From positions 70,616,501 to 70,680,500 of the forward strand of contig OY720349.1 of the NCBI GenBank assembly GCA_963082975.1: a DNA stretch of 64,000 bases. Direction: 5' to 3'. Below are positions 1-11,339 of this stretch, piece by piece; within the stretch, counting starts at the first letter, position 1; the number at the start of each line of letters is the position of its first letter. The notes under the pieces were generated by a model. The model had not been told where the DNA came from. It was given only the letters and a program-made list of their open reading frames with translations, and made no database searches. Both the position numbers and the translations under genes were made by a program. Source of the DNA: Labia minor (taxonomy: Eukaryota; Arthropoda; Insecta; Dermaptera; Spongiphoridae).

Positions 1-900
1 TTTGGCAATGGCAATTGCCGTCTGCCACTGTCACTGTCACTGTAAAAAAACTCAAAAAATAGAAAAATTAAATGGAGAGATAGAAAGAAAAAGAAAAAAA
101 AATTATAACAAAGACAAATCGACAAATGTATGTATGTACACTTGTATTTTATATTTATTATGACTATTTCAGTTAACAAACAAAGATTTCGGTATCGGCA
201 TCATAATCAGCATGAAAAATAATTTGTTTTTTTTTCCCGGGAAATAAAAATTAAAGAATTTTCCCGGGAATAACCCTCTACTAACGGTTACTAAGGCGCT
301 CTTCGAACCTAGACAATTAATTTAAAATTCAATAATGATTAAATATTGATATAAATTATGGCTTATGTTCAAATAGAGGTTTTATAAGAATGCTGTGACT
401 TAATTTCATAGTAGTCAGTTCATCCAATTTTGAGTCTACTACGAACTGACAGACACAGATCAAAAATTCTATTCATATTTGGATTCTCCAGGTCATTTAA
501 ATATGGACCAAAGTTGGATAACACCTATAATTTTTCAACAAGTCACTTTGGCGCTTCATAATATGGTTCTTTAATCTATAAATGTCAGTTTTAATTAATA
601 ATATAAATTTAAAAACATAAGTCGACCATATAAAAATTTAATTTTAATAAAAAATCACCTAAAGATTTTGCTAAGAATTCTCAACAAATAAATTGAAATT
701 AAATATGAACCTTTGACATTCTCCAGTAACTTTTTAATTTATTCATTCGAGTCAACTTAATTACGCCAATATATTTTGGAAAGATCAAATTTTAAGAAAT
801 ATCATTCGGAATGGATATAAATTTAAAATAATTCTTATTTTTTGCAATCCCGTCCGCTATAGGTGCCCTTACCTTAAATCAATAATTTTAAATTACTTAT
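1..900. other. AT-rich sequence left of the protease exons
   Basis: No exon was recognised. The segment at 234-290 has two TTCCCGGGAA palindromes and ends ...AATAACCCTCTAC, which resembles the terminal region of some hAT elements; no partner end was found, so this is a guess. The rest is AT-rich spacer, probably intron of the protease gene. Confidence 0.3.
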
Positions 901-914
901 TTCTTTTATTTTAG

Positions 915-1802
915 GAACTAAAACTAGATCAGATGTTCTACAAACTGTTTTTTTGGATATATATAATTCATCCATTTGTAATAAAATCTACGATCAAAAT
1001 TTTAATTTAAATAAAGGAGTAGATCCTGAAAGTCAAGTAAGAATAATCAAATGTCTAAAACTCTTAAATATAATTTATTATTTTCATCACTACTCTTCAG
1101 ATCGTTATCCTCCTTAAAAATCATTCGTTTCATGAATTTAGTTATAGAATTTCTCATATTTATCTTTCTGATTTTCCAGGAATATAAGACTATAAATTTA
1201 AAAAAATGTGTTTCGCCGAGTCTTTTATACTTTTCTTTGTAATTAGATTATATAAACTTTATTTAAATATTTATTCAAAAAATCTAGGAGAAAATCAAGA
1301 CTTAATAACTAGTTTAATAATATTTCCAAATAAGAAATTAAGAAGAATTAATTACTTTCAATAATATCATTTTTAGAGAAAATTTTTAATTTAAAATAAA
1401 AATTTAACACATGATATTTCTCCTCTTGTTTTATTTTAAATAAATTAAAAAACTTTGAATTTTTTTTTTCTTTTTCTGTCTGTCAAATTTTTGAAGCGAG
1501 TCTTGGCTCTCATGGCTCTCATCTTATCGTTATTGTGCTTACCATTTATTATTTTATCTATTATAATGTTTATATAGATTTGTGTTGGTGCTTTGGATGG
1601 AGGTCGTGACACTTGCAATGGTGACTCCGGTGGGGGTATTTTATTAAATAATCAAAATGAAGAATGTATGTTCGATATTTTAGGAGTGACCTCTATAGGT
1701 AGCAAATTTTGTGGCACCATTAATTCTGCTGGACTCTATACAAGAGTTTATCATTATTTGGATTGGATCGAACGAATTGTCTGGCCAGAATATTTTAATT
1801 GA
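915..1802 (+). CDS. Trypsin-like serine protease, last two exons (915-1036 and 1578-1802)
   Basis: The exon at 915-1036 is bounded by TTTTAG and GTAAGA. It encodes the strand before the active-site loop, with a Cys and a final GVDPESQ that matches the G[IV]..SQ usual in clip-domain and clotting proteases. The exon at 1578-1802 follows ATATAG and continues in frame from ICVGALDGGRDTCNGDSG, giving 75 codons with the stop. The catalytic Ser lies in GDSGG, and the Asp six residues before it plus the Gly residues of SIG and AGLYTRV predict a trypsin-type S1 pocket. The usual Pro after GDSGG is Gly here. Exons with the catalytic His and Asp were not found in 1-914 and probably lie to the left of the window. 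The 541-bp intron is AT-rich. Likely role is a secreted extracellular protease cascade such as clotting or prophenoloxidase activation; this is inference from the family. Confidence 0.85.
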
Positions 1803-1815
1803 TATATTATTCAAA

Positions 1816-1821
1816 AATAAA
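1816..1821 (+). terminator. Polyadenylation signal of the serine protease gene
   Basis: AATAAA stands 14 bp after the TGA stop and is followed by further AATAATA and ATAAT variants. Position and context fit the poly(A) signal of the protease gene. Confidence 0.5.
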
Positions 1822-2464
1822 TAATAATTTGTATATTATCGGTATATAATAAACAATATAATTGAACAATTCATTATATAAGTATTTATTTATTTATTTT
1901 TAATGAATATTAGGTATATATATCTTATTTCACAACAGTAATACTTTCAGTAGAATAAGAAAGTTTTTAGTCATCCATCATAATCATATTTCCCCAATCA
2001 TTTTCCTATCTTAGCACCTGAACTCATCCAATTATTTTTAGTTTTTAAATGACCCATTCAAAATTTGTTTCCTAAAATGTTTCAAATTAATTAAAATAAA
2101 TTGTATAAATGTTCATTTATAAAATCTATATATCTGTGTGTCTGTTTTTCGATTTTTTAAATTTTGTTTTTGGATTCGATTAGAGCTTAAAATGTGTAAA
2201 GTGGTCTTGGTTTTTTAAACTTCGTTAGAGAACATGGTCAAATCGGCAGTCAAAGTTGAAAATTCCCCATATATTATAACTACTGTAATTAGTATTATTA
2301 TAATATAAAATTATAAAGAAAAAATGTTTAGACATTATTATAGACATTTTCATTCTGTAAATTAAATAATTTTATTTCATTTAAATAAATATCTATTTTT
2401 AAATAATTTTTCTCTCTAAATTATTTATCTAATTCTGACAATATATTAAGATCACACCGGGACC

Positions 2465-2480
2465 CCGAGCCTCGGCTCGG
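2465..2480. repeat. Family 1 terminal hairpin, copy 1
   Basis: CCGAGCC TC GGCTCGG is a perfect 7-bp stem with a 2-base loop, preceded by ACCGGGAC. The same hairpin occurs at 6173-6188, 18530-18545, 25798-25813, 26040-26055 (one mismatch) and 54608-54623, always at an element boundary. Confidence 0.85.
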
Positions 2481-2989
2481 TAATTGAGTTAAAAAAAAAT
2501 AATTCATTATTATATTGGGTTTGGCTGGTAATATTAATACTTGAGACACCGAGCTGATATACAATTCTTTAATTATTTATTACAATTATTAAATGTTGCA
2601 TCATTGCATCAATCTGATTAAAATGAATGGAACTTGGGGTCCTCAATAATACATAAATATGTATTATTAGATATGTTTCTAAGTGCATGAATATTTATTT
2701 TTATTGGAAGAATGATAAATATATATCGTAATTTATAATTATAAAATATTATTAAAATATATATTTTTAATTTTATTTCGAAATTAAATAAACAATTTTA
2801 AAATATTTTTCTTTTAAAAAAAGGCGGGAGTCAAATTTCAATATGAATGTCATATGTCATCGATATATAAATTAATAATAAATAATATTAATAAATATTA
2901 AATTTAATAAAAGAACAATGAATAAATAAATATAAAATAGTAATTTATTAAAAAATAATAGATTAAAAAAAAAAAAATTATTTTAAGCC

Positions 2990-3060
2990 GGTTTCGATCC
3001 TGCGAAGTTGACTCGTCAAAACAGTGCCTCTAACCCACTGGTCTAAGATAATTAGCTAAT
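2990..3060 (-). repeat. tRNA-like segment inside family 1
   Basis: Read on the minus strand the segment has an A-box-like TTAGACCAGTGGGTTAGAGG and, about 30 bp on, a B-box-like GGATCGAAACC. The order and spacing are those of a tRNA gene's internal promoter, but stems are imperfect and no clean cloverleaf forms by eye. A near-identical copy lies on the plus strand at 17930-17998 and diverged copies at 6417-6485 and 26590-26650. It is probably a tRNA-derived piece carried by the element, not a working tRNA. Confidence 0.55.
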
Positions 3061-3719
3061 CTTTTTACCATCTTCCGACACCAAATACCAAACCATTTTT
3101 TATTTTGTTGTTATTTTTTTTTTGAGAGAGATTAATAAATATATATATATATTTTATTAAAAATAAATATTTTTAATTTTATTTCGAAATTAAATAATAA
3201 ATTTTAAAATATTTTAAATAAAAAAAAATATTAATACAATCCCAGTTAAAAAATAAAACTGCATGCCAATTTTGACGTTTTCCATATATAATTTTAAATT
3301 AAGAAATAAATAATGAAAATGTATTTTTCCAGAGATATGATCAATAAAACTTAATTTTTCTTTATAAATACTATATCTACTATGAATTTGAAAAAAATCT
3401 TTAGAGCGGTTTTTGAGAACACATGGCTATAGATAGATATATATATATATATACAATTTTAGCTAGCATAATAAGATAAGATAAGATAATAAATATAAAC
3501 ATAAACAAAAATGTGTGTCAGTGTTAAAAAGGTGAATTTTAACAATTTTAAATCTTTTATTAAAATGAAGTCATTCATTTTCATATCACCTTGAATAGGG
3601 TTGTTGCATAAAATTTTTTTTTTCGATGAAATTTTTTTTTAAACTATATTGAAAATAGTAAATACGAATATGATATTTAAAATAATATTTAATACTTTGA
3701 CAATTAATTATAATTTATT

Positions 3720-3960
3720 GAAAACGCTGAAAAAATTCGAATTTAACCACGTGGCTTAAACGGGTTCTGATTGGACGGCCGCTTCGTGACGTCACACGCT
3801 GGTACACAATCGAGCGTTTAACCTACCGAAACGTATTTGTGCAAGTTTTTTGATCTTTTTCCATCAAGTCGCCGTCAAATTCGCAGTAATTGTGAAACAT
3901 GACACAGCCAGGCTTCGTTAAGGCTCAATCTGATAATTTAAACTCGTGTGGGTGAATTAT
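3720..3960. mobile_element. Unidentified, less AT-rich element fragment next to a transposase scrap
   Basis: This stretch is distinctly GC-richer than its surroundings and contains GCTTCGTGACGTCACACGC. It sits about 190 bp from the ISL2EU-type coding scrap at 4146-4325, so it may be the terminal or 5' part of the same dead transposon. No inverted repeat partner was identified. Confidence 0.3.
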
Positions 3961-4145
3961 GATTAAGATTATACTAAAAATTTAATCTGTAATTCATCCA
4001 AATTCTGGGAAAAAAATATTTTTCCATTACTTTTGGGATCTGTACAAAAATAAAAAAAATAAAAAAAATGTAAAAAATGTAGAGAAAAATATAATAATTG
4101 AAAATAATAAAATTCGAATATTGCATTACAAAACTAATTTTATTC

Positions 4146-4325
4146 TCACTGATTTATAATTGGTTGTTGTAAATTAATAAGTGCTGCTGCAATGATAATA
4201 ATATTATCAGTTGTACTAATGGCTTCATGATGAATGCAGGAATGAGGTTGAAGATAATTAAATTCTCTCAATCTTCTTATTACCCGTTCAATATGTATTC
4301 GTAAACTTGCAATCCTTTTAGTTTG
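4146..4325 (-). pseudogene. C-terminal fragment of an ISL2EU/Harbinger-type DDE transposase
   Basis: The minus strand reads 59 codons without a stop before TGA at 4146-4148. It begins QTKRIASLRIHIERVIRRLR and continues into a block ending IIIIAAALINLQQPIINQ. The helix with [LV]R.H[IV]ER.I.R[IL][KR].F is the signature end of DDE_Tnp_4 transposases of the ISL2EU group (established family knowledge). Everything upstream is missing: the sequence to its right is a family-1 subrepeat starting directly at 4326. The fragment cannot be functional. Confidence 0.65.
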
Positions 4326-4735
4326 TTTTGTTGTTTTTTTTTGAGAGAGATTAATAAATATATATATATTTTATTAAAAATAAATATTTTTAATTTTATT
4401 TCGAAATTAAATAATGAATTTTAAAATATTTTAAATATAAAAAAATGTTAATACAATATCATTTAAAAAAAAGCGGGAGTCAACCAACCGTATTTTATTT
4501 TGTTGTTTTTTTTTGAGAGAGATTAATACATATATATATATTTTATTAAAAATAAATATTTTTAATTTTATTTCGAAATTAAATAATAAATTTTAAAATA
4601 TTTTAAATATAAAAAAAATATTAATACAATATCCTTTAAAAAAAGGCGGGAGTAAAATTTCAAAATGGATGCCATTGACGTCACCCATATATAATTTTTA
4701 ATTAAGAAATAAATAATGAAGCTTTATGTTTCAAG
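4326..4735 (+). repeat. Family 1 subrepeat dimer (copy I)
   Basis: Two tandem units each start TTTTGTTGTTTTTTTTTGAG, run through an AT-rich core, and end in GCGGGAGT. The whole dimer is near-identical to 6537-6950, and a single unit recurs at 5770-6000. The copy is cut at GTTTCAAG by the hAT relic starting at 4736. Confidence 0.7.
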
Positions 4736-5776
4736 CAGGGCTTCGAACCGTTATTTTTTTCGTTTCGGTTTTCGTTCCGGTTCAATAAAAAAAAATATCA
4801 GTTCGGTTCCGGTTTTCGTTCCGGCAAAAATAACGGTTTTTTTCGGTTTTCGGTTTTCGGTTCAGCTCCGATTAATTAATTTTAAAGACCTTTTATTTGT
4901 ATTAGAAATTTAGGTCGGGGTATATATAAAAATATTTCTTGCTACCACCCTAAATCATACTACATGAATTGATACAATATAATATAAATAATAATAATTA
5001 ATTAAAGGTATAATAATTAGAAGTATATAATATAAGATGTTAATATAATTTATTAAACGAAACAAATAAGTATGAATATATTTACTTATAATTATAACTA
5101 GAATTATAAAAGATGAAAATTATACCTCTAATTATTAAAATATCTTCTAATATATTTTCATTTTAACTATTTCTATTGTCTCGTAAAATAAACTTTAAAC
5201 CAGAGAAATCTCTTTCAACACTAACTTGTGTTGCAGTATCTCCTAAAACCACCATTGCAATTTTGTTAAAATGAGGATATGTATTTTTATTTTCCTCCCA
5301 AAATTCTAAAATAAGTTTTTTACTGTCTAATCTTCGTACTTGGTCAAAGGTATTCAATATTTGTTTAAATTTATTTAATAATTTTATTTATATTTATGAA
5401 TCATTTTCTTTATATGAATACATAACCCTGTAACAAATGGAATAAATAATTTAAAAAATTAATACTATCATTAAATCAAAATATCAGTATTAAACAAACG
5501 ATGAAAACATTAAATTCTGTATTGCGACTACGAGACGCTGCCAACACAACCGAAGGGAGAGTATGACTAGGACACTAATTTTTGAAACAAAGTTTTTAGC
5601 GACACCATGCAGTGCGAGGCATAACTAATTGAAAAAAATTCGGGCTTGGGTGTTGCCAAAACACCTCTTGTGGCAACTCTGGATTGAACACGTACTGAAC
5701 TGAAATAAACCGATATTATTTTTTTCGGTTCAGCTCCGGTTTTCGTTCCGACAAAATATCGGTTTTTTTCGGTTTT
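4736..5776 (-). mobile_element. hAT transposon relic, right end truncated
   Basis: The left end begins CAGGGCTTCGAACCG followed by many CGGTTTTCGTTCCGG-like subterminal repeats. The right side carries the inverted counterpart (AACCGATATT..CGGTTCAGCTCCGG) but stops in TTTTTTCGGTTTTTTTTTTG, where a family-1 subrepeat starts, so the outer terminal repeat is lost. Between them lie the end of a hAT transposase (5163-5357) and about 200 bp of moderately GC-rich 5' sequence. The element was inserted in a family-1 copy at TTTCAAG. Confidence 0.6.
5163..5357 (-). pseudogene. hAT transposase C-terminal dimerisation domain fragment
   Basis: The 64-codon open stretch on the minus strand contains FWEENKNTYPHFNKIA, VLGDTATQVSVERDFS and GLKFILRDNRNS. 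This matches the hAT C-terminal dimerisation region: the W..N...YP.L..IA motif, then S.ERxFS with the catalytic Glu, then L...R..L. The DDE core upstream is absent. It lies inside the hAT relic with GGTTTTCGTTCCGG subterminal repeats, on the orientation expected of its own transposase. Confidence 0.7.
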
Positions 5777-6159
5777 TTTTTTGAGAGAGATTAATAGATA
5801 TATATATATTTTATTAAAAATAAATAATTTTAATTTTATTTCGAAATTAAATAATAAATTTTAAAATATTTTAAATATAAAAAAATATTAATACAATATC
5901 CTTTAAAAAAAGGCGGGAGTAAAATTTCAAAATGGATGCCATTGACGTCACCCATATATAATTTTTAATTAAGAAATAAATAATGAAGCTGTATGTTTCA
6001 AGAAATATGATCAATAAAACTTAATTTTTCTTTATAAATACTATATCTAGTGTGAATTTGAAAAAAATCGTTAGAGCGGTTTTTGAGAACCAATATATAT
6101 AGAAATATATATAGAAATATAGATAGATATATACAATTTTAGCTAGCATAATAAGATAA

Positions 6160-7095
6160 GAGTACCGGGACCCCGAGCCTCGGCTCGGTACTTAAGTTAA
6201 AAAAAATGATCCATTATTATTGGATTTGGCTGGTAATATTAATACCTGGGACACCGAGCTCTCGCTCTACCCTTTAAAAAATATTGATATACAATTCTTT
6301 AATTATTTATTACAATTATTAAATGTATTAAATAATATTTTATTGAAAACTTTATCTAAAACTTAATTAATAAAAGGACAATGAATAAATAAATCACGAA
6401 AATAGATAAAAAAAATGCACGCGGCGAGTTTCGATCCTTCGAACTCGGGGAGTAAAAACAATTGTTCTTACCACTGGTCTAAGATATTTTGATAATAACA
6501 AACATATTTTTACCATCTTTCAAAGACATTTATTTGTTTTGTTGTTTTTTTTTTTGAGAGAGATTAATAAATATATATATATTTTATTAAAAATAAATAT
6601 TTTTAATTTTATTTCGAAATTAAATAATGAATTTTAAAATATTTTAAATATAAAAAAATGTTAATACAATATCATTTAAAAAAAGCGGGAGTCAACCAAC
6701 CGTATTTTATTTTGTTGTTTTTTTTTGAGAGAGATTAATAAATATATATATATTTTATTAAAAATAAATATTTTTAATTTTATTTCGAAATTAAATAATA
6801 AATTTTAAAATATTTTAAATATAAAAAAAATATTAATACAATATCCTTTAAAAAAAGGCGGGAGTAAAATTTCAAAATGGATGCCATTGACGTCACCCAT
6901 ATATAATTTTTAATTAAGAAATAAATAATGAAGCTGTATGTTTCAAGAGATGTGATCAATAAAACTCAATTTTTCTTTATAAATACTATATCTAGTGTGA
7001 ATTTGAAAAAAATAGTTAGAGCGGTTTTTGAGAACCAATATAGAAATATAGAAATATAGATATATACAATTTTAGCTAGCATAATAAGATAAGAT
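6160..7095 (+). mobile_element. Family 1 copy with duplicated subrepeats
   Basis: The copy starts at GTACCGGGACCCCGAG with the hairpin at 6173-6188. It carries a second hairpin-like block (GGGACACCGAGCTCTCGCTC), a diverged tRNA-like segment (6417-6485, minus strand), two subrepeat units (6537-6715 and 6715-6950) and the GCGGTTTTTGAGAACC end block, and it ends TTTTAGCTAGCATAATAAG near 7093. It directly abuts the end of another copy that finishes at 6161, so two elements are in tandem. Confidence 0.7.
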
Positions 7096-7556
7096 ATATA
7101 TATCTCACCGGCGGTGGTTGTGACGTCACATATATACATTTAAATTTAAAAAAAAAACTAATAAAGATGTATTTTGTGAAGATTTGATCTTTGCGCCAAA
7201 TACTTACTCATAGTATTAGTGTTGCTAATATAACTTTTATTATGATTTTACTTATGTGATATCATGTGATATATATTTGCTTTGTCATAATTATAATGAA
7301 CTGGTTACACTTATATTCTTTTAAAACTTTATAACTCCACATGTATAATTTTATAGATTTCAATAAAAATCTCAACATATTTCTCCAGAGATGTGATCAA
7401 TAAAACTCAATTTTTCTTTATAAATACTATATCTAGTGTGAATTTCAAAAAAATCGTTAGAGCGGTTTTTGAGAACCCATATATATATATATATATATAT
7501 ACAATTTTTACTCGTATAAGAAGATAAGATATATATAAATACGGTTTGAAAATATT

Positions 7557-7589
<33 letters not shown>

Positions 7590-7700
7590 CAATAGTGTAA
7601 TATAAATAAATTCTTAATATAAATGTAAAGTAAATATACCAAACAGATTGCAATAGAAAATTAATGATGAATTCATACTTTTTAATATCCAAGTGTATAT
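7096..7700. repeat. Diverged family 1 relatives and (TA)n microsatellites
   Basis: CACCGGCGGTGGTTGTGACG followed by the GAGATGTGATCAATAAAACT and GTTAGAGCGGTTTTTGAGAA blocks marks a related subfamily that ends TTTACTCGTATAAGAAGATAAG (about 7395-7530). A second copy is at 14870-15115. Pure (TA)n runs occur around 7480-7501 and 7558-7587. Confidence 0.5.
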
Positions 7701-9930
7701 CTATTTATGTAAAAATGAATCATATATCGTATCCATTAATTATATTATTCAAAAGATGAACATATTTTGAAAATATTTTCACAATTTTTTTCTTTTAATT
7801 TAATAAATATTTAAACTATTTGATAAAATAATATATTTATATATATTTAATGTTAATAAAGAGTAAATTTCAAAAATTGGAAAAAAAGAAACTTAAATAT
7901 TCACAAATATCTCTTTTATTTATTTATTTTGTGTTTAATTTAATTAAATTAATTAAAATAAAATTAATTAAAATAATTTAATAGAATAAATTTAAATGTA
8001 ATTTTGTTTCCATTTCATTCTAAATATTTTTATAGATATATTATAAATAGTTAATTACACATTCCTTCAATTGAGATCATCCCTAAAAACAAAAAAATTA
8101 AAAATAGAGAGTGAAATGGAATGCAAAAGAGCTTCAAAATTTTGTCTTTATTTTTAATGTAAAAAACTTCGTTGCATAAACACCAGTGTTTGTATTAACA
8201 TGTTAAAGTTTCGAACATGTTTGAAAACTTTTTTATTATTATTTTAAATATTTTTAAATATAGATATATTATATTTTCATGAAAACTAGAATCTTCTCAT
8301 GACCAGTGTTCCCTTTAATTTTTGTACTTGTATGCGCATTTTTAAAAAAAAAAATATTTTTGTGTCGAATTTAAAAAAAAAGTTGTTAGTTACTTCGTTA
8401 ATATATAAATATTTATTATATATATCAAATGATATCATCTGTTCATTAATTAGTTTATTTAAAATGTATTTTTAATTTTTTCTAATAACTTTCAAAAAAA
8501 AAAAAATAAAATAAAATAATTAGTAAACTTTATATTATTTATTTCCTTTTTTTTATTTTCATTAACATATTACAAAGTTCTAAAAATAAATATATGCTGT
8601 AATATTTGGCTATCTTATTAATAATAGTAATCGAAGAATGGATTGGCTGGCATTCTCTTTCTATGTTTCTTTTATGGGATTTTAGAGTGATAAGCGGTCA
8701 GGTGGGGAGGTTATGAGATCATCGCTGTTTTAGTTGGAGACCATGACATAGTCACCGCCCGTCTTCCCTTCCCCGCTAGAATCACTAGGATTAAATTTTG
8801 GTTGGCCGAGAGAACGAATTGAGTATCAAACCTAGTTCTGCCAGAACAGTCAGTATTCTCGATACAAGACAACGGCTTTGGGCGGAAAATTAAACGGACT
8901 TCATTTCTTATAATCATCTCCCTTCAAGTCAGTAATCAATTACAATTTAATTATTAATTTATTATATTATATTACATATAATTAAATTATTTTTATATTA
9001 ATTAATTAAATAAATAAAAATAAACTTGATAATTATTATTATACATATTAGAAATATTTTATTATTTTTATTACTTAAACAAATAATAAAAAAAATTATT
9101 TTTACTAAAATTATAATATAAGTTTACATAATTTACATTATACTTATATATTATTAAGTTAAAAATAAAAAATAATAAATAAAATATAATAATTGCAAGT
9201 CAATTTATATATTGTTTGTTTACAAATTGATAAATGTTTATGTGTATTATATGATTTATATTTTTTAAAATTATTTATTTTTATTATAAATTTTATTCAA
9301 AATTCTTTAGTGAAATGTATTAATTAATTTAAATTTAGTTCATATAAAAAGAGATTTTTTTCAAGTAAAAACAATCCACTTTAATTTAATTCATGAATAT
9401 ATATATATATATATATATAACTTTAATAATATTTATATTTCCATTTATTTTATATATTAATTAAATTAATTAATTTAAAAAAAAATTGTTAAATCGAAAA
9501 AACATCTTTTTTTTAATAATCTTATATACTCGTATATTATAATTGGCTGTTTGTGAGGATGGATGGATGTCCAACGCGTTTCACGTAAAATCTACTAAAC
9601 TTTACAATAATATAGCTTATACATTAATGTTACACATAGGCTATAGTAGATTAATAATTACTTAAATATTAATTATAAATTAATCAAAATAATATTTTTA
9701 TTCATTATAAAGAAGTAGGCAACTATATATTAGACAGCGTTTTAATTATATTTTTAATTTAATTTCGAAATAAAATTAAAAATAAAATATAAGGTTATGT
9801 ATATAATTCGATAGTTTTATAAGAGTCATTTCATTTATTTATATATTTCTTTAAAATATTTGAAATTTTTTAATTTATTTATTTTTTTTTTCAATTTATT
9901 TTTTTCGCGCTTCTTTTTGTCATTGCTTTC
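7700..9930. other. AT-rich spacer with one GC-richer island (8640-8935)
   Basis: Mostly homopolymer-rich AT sequence. The island at about 8640-8935 is clearly less AT-rich and has no recognised coding or RNA match; an overlapping short open frame on the minus strand (8711-8917) shows no family signature. The block ACTTCGTTAATATATA at about 8390 recurs at 15300, so part is an older repeat. 9530-9600 (GGCTGTTTGTGAGGATGGAT) looks like the edge of a decayed repeat. Confidence 0.35.
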
Positions 9931-9939
9931 ATTTTCAAC

Positions 9940-10440
9940 ACAGAGTGCAAAAATGATTTCTTGGTTATATAAAAATTAAAATATGACTTTTTAGACAAAT
10001 GATATAAACGAGATGTTTTAAATTTTTGTATTTTTTATATTAAGTATTTTTTAAGATTTGTTTTATATCAAAATTATTGTATTCTATTATAATTGTTTAT
10101 AGGTTGTTTTTTATTTTTAATTTTTAATAAATTCTCTTTTTTTGATATGATATTAAATAAAATAATATTAAATTGTATATAAATTTAAAAATTAGAATAT
10201 TTGAATTTGTTTAAATTTTAATACATGTAATCAATCATAAGCTTAAAGAATATAAAATTTTTAAAATCAACTTGGTATTAATTTCAGAAAAAAAATACTG
10301 ACTTTATAGACTATTCGAATATAATTTAAAACTCTTTCTCTCCTTCTATTTTAAATTTAAAAAAAACGAATTGTTAAGAAATTAAGATGCTTAATGCAAC
10401 ATGGATGGGTAAATGAATTGGGCTGGAAGAGGAGGCAATT
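9940..10440 (+). mobile_element. Family 2 repeat, copy 1
   Basis: The copy runs from GCAAAAATGATTTCTTGGTT through ACATGTAATCAATCATA and CAACTTGGTATTAATTTCAG to an ending with ATGGATGGGTAAATGAATTG. The same blocks occur in order on the minus strand at 59290-59800, and part of them at 19305-19510 (same strand) and 19140-19200 (inverted). No coding capacity or terminal repeat was recognised. Confidence 0.55.
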
Positions 10441-11339
10441 TATAATTTTCTTCTAATTCAGATTAAGGACACAAATCGGACAACATTATATCAAATCTCG
10501 CTAAGAACATTCAATATTTCTGTACACAAATTATTCAGTCTTGGCAAAGCGTATGACACACAATCAGTTTAAATTGAAATTTATATAAATTGACAAAGTG
10601 AAAATTTTTATTTGTTTAAATTTTATTATATGAATCAAAAAAAATTAAATATATAGATCACGTGGTTAAAAGAGTGCGAAAAAGTGTTGGATGGAGGTCG
10701 GAGAGAACAGAAACTGTAAGCGAAATCTTCCTGTTGCGACTAATAATTTTCAAATCACCTAGCACCACAGAATTAGATAAGTTTCTTTTAAGGGAGGAAA
10801 TTAACTTTGATCTAAAAAAATTAATAAATGAACTTAATAATAAAAAAACAAATATCAATTAATTTAAATTAATACTATTAATGATTGGATTTATTGGTAA
10901 TTTATCTATAGTTTTATAACGTTAATTATGTTAATTTTATTTTTATAAATTGTCTCAGGTTTCTAACTTTGCATTTTCTCAAATTTCATTATAATTAAAA
11001 ATATTGAATAAAAATCAAGTAATGAAAATAAAATATCAAAATGAACTGATTAAGAAATATTATACTCTATTATAACATAAAAAAATACTAACGAACTATA
11101 GGCGGAGGAAATATTAGGAGATATCATTGCGGGTTCAGGCCAAATCGATCAACATTAATTAAGATATTTTCATTATGACAGATATTAGGAAAAAAAACCG
11201 CGAATTCAATATTTGTGTTCAGTAATTATTTGTAGACTTTAGTAAAGCATAACTAAGACTCAATCGATCCGGATAAACTTTTTCAAATTTTGATCTTCAA
11301 ATTTGTCTTAGGTAGTAAATAAAAAGTAAGAAATTGGGG

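Larger units (their letters stand above)
2040..3490 (+). mobile_element. Family 1 non-autonomous element, hairpin-first orientation, long copy
   Basis: This copy runs from sequence shared with the minus strand at 17.8-19.0 kb, through the GC-rich hairpin at 2465-2480, an ATGTTGCATCATTGCATCAA core, the GGCGGGAGTCAAATTTCA block, a tRNA-like segment (2990-3060), and the block TTAGAGCGGTTTTTGAGAAC, to an (AT/AG)n microsatellite and the end motif TTTTAGCTAGCATAATAAG. A stem-loop near one end plus an internal variable microsatellite is the layout of Helitron-like interspersed elements (HINE/DINE). It has no coding capacity. Strand is assigned by the hairpin being first; true polarity may be opposite. 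Confidence 0.7.

Noticed and set aside
2990-3060. Possible functional tRNA gene
   Set aside because: A and B boxes are present but stems do not pair into a cloverleaf, and the segment recurs within a repeat family.
4326-7095. Regularly spaced repeats considered as CRISPR or satellite
   Set aside because: Units are long, AT-rich, unevenly spaced and belong to dispersed transposon copies; no spacers.
7372-7692. Two overlapping minus-strand frames rich in Tyr-Ile repeats
   Set aside because: They are translations of (TA)n microsatellites and of the family 1 end block; no gene.
8750-8775. CACCGCCCGTC-like string reminiscent of the 3' end of small-subunit rRNA
   Set aside because: Flanking bases do not continue as rRNA; a chance match of about ten bases.
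10658-10862. Overlapping open frames on both strands, 66 codons each
   Set aside because: No splice-supported context or family motif, and frames on both strands coincide, as expected by chance in this composition. The plus-strand C-terminal part (LDKFLLREEINFDLKKLINE) could be an exon end but cannot be supported.
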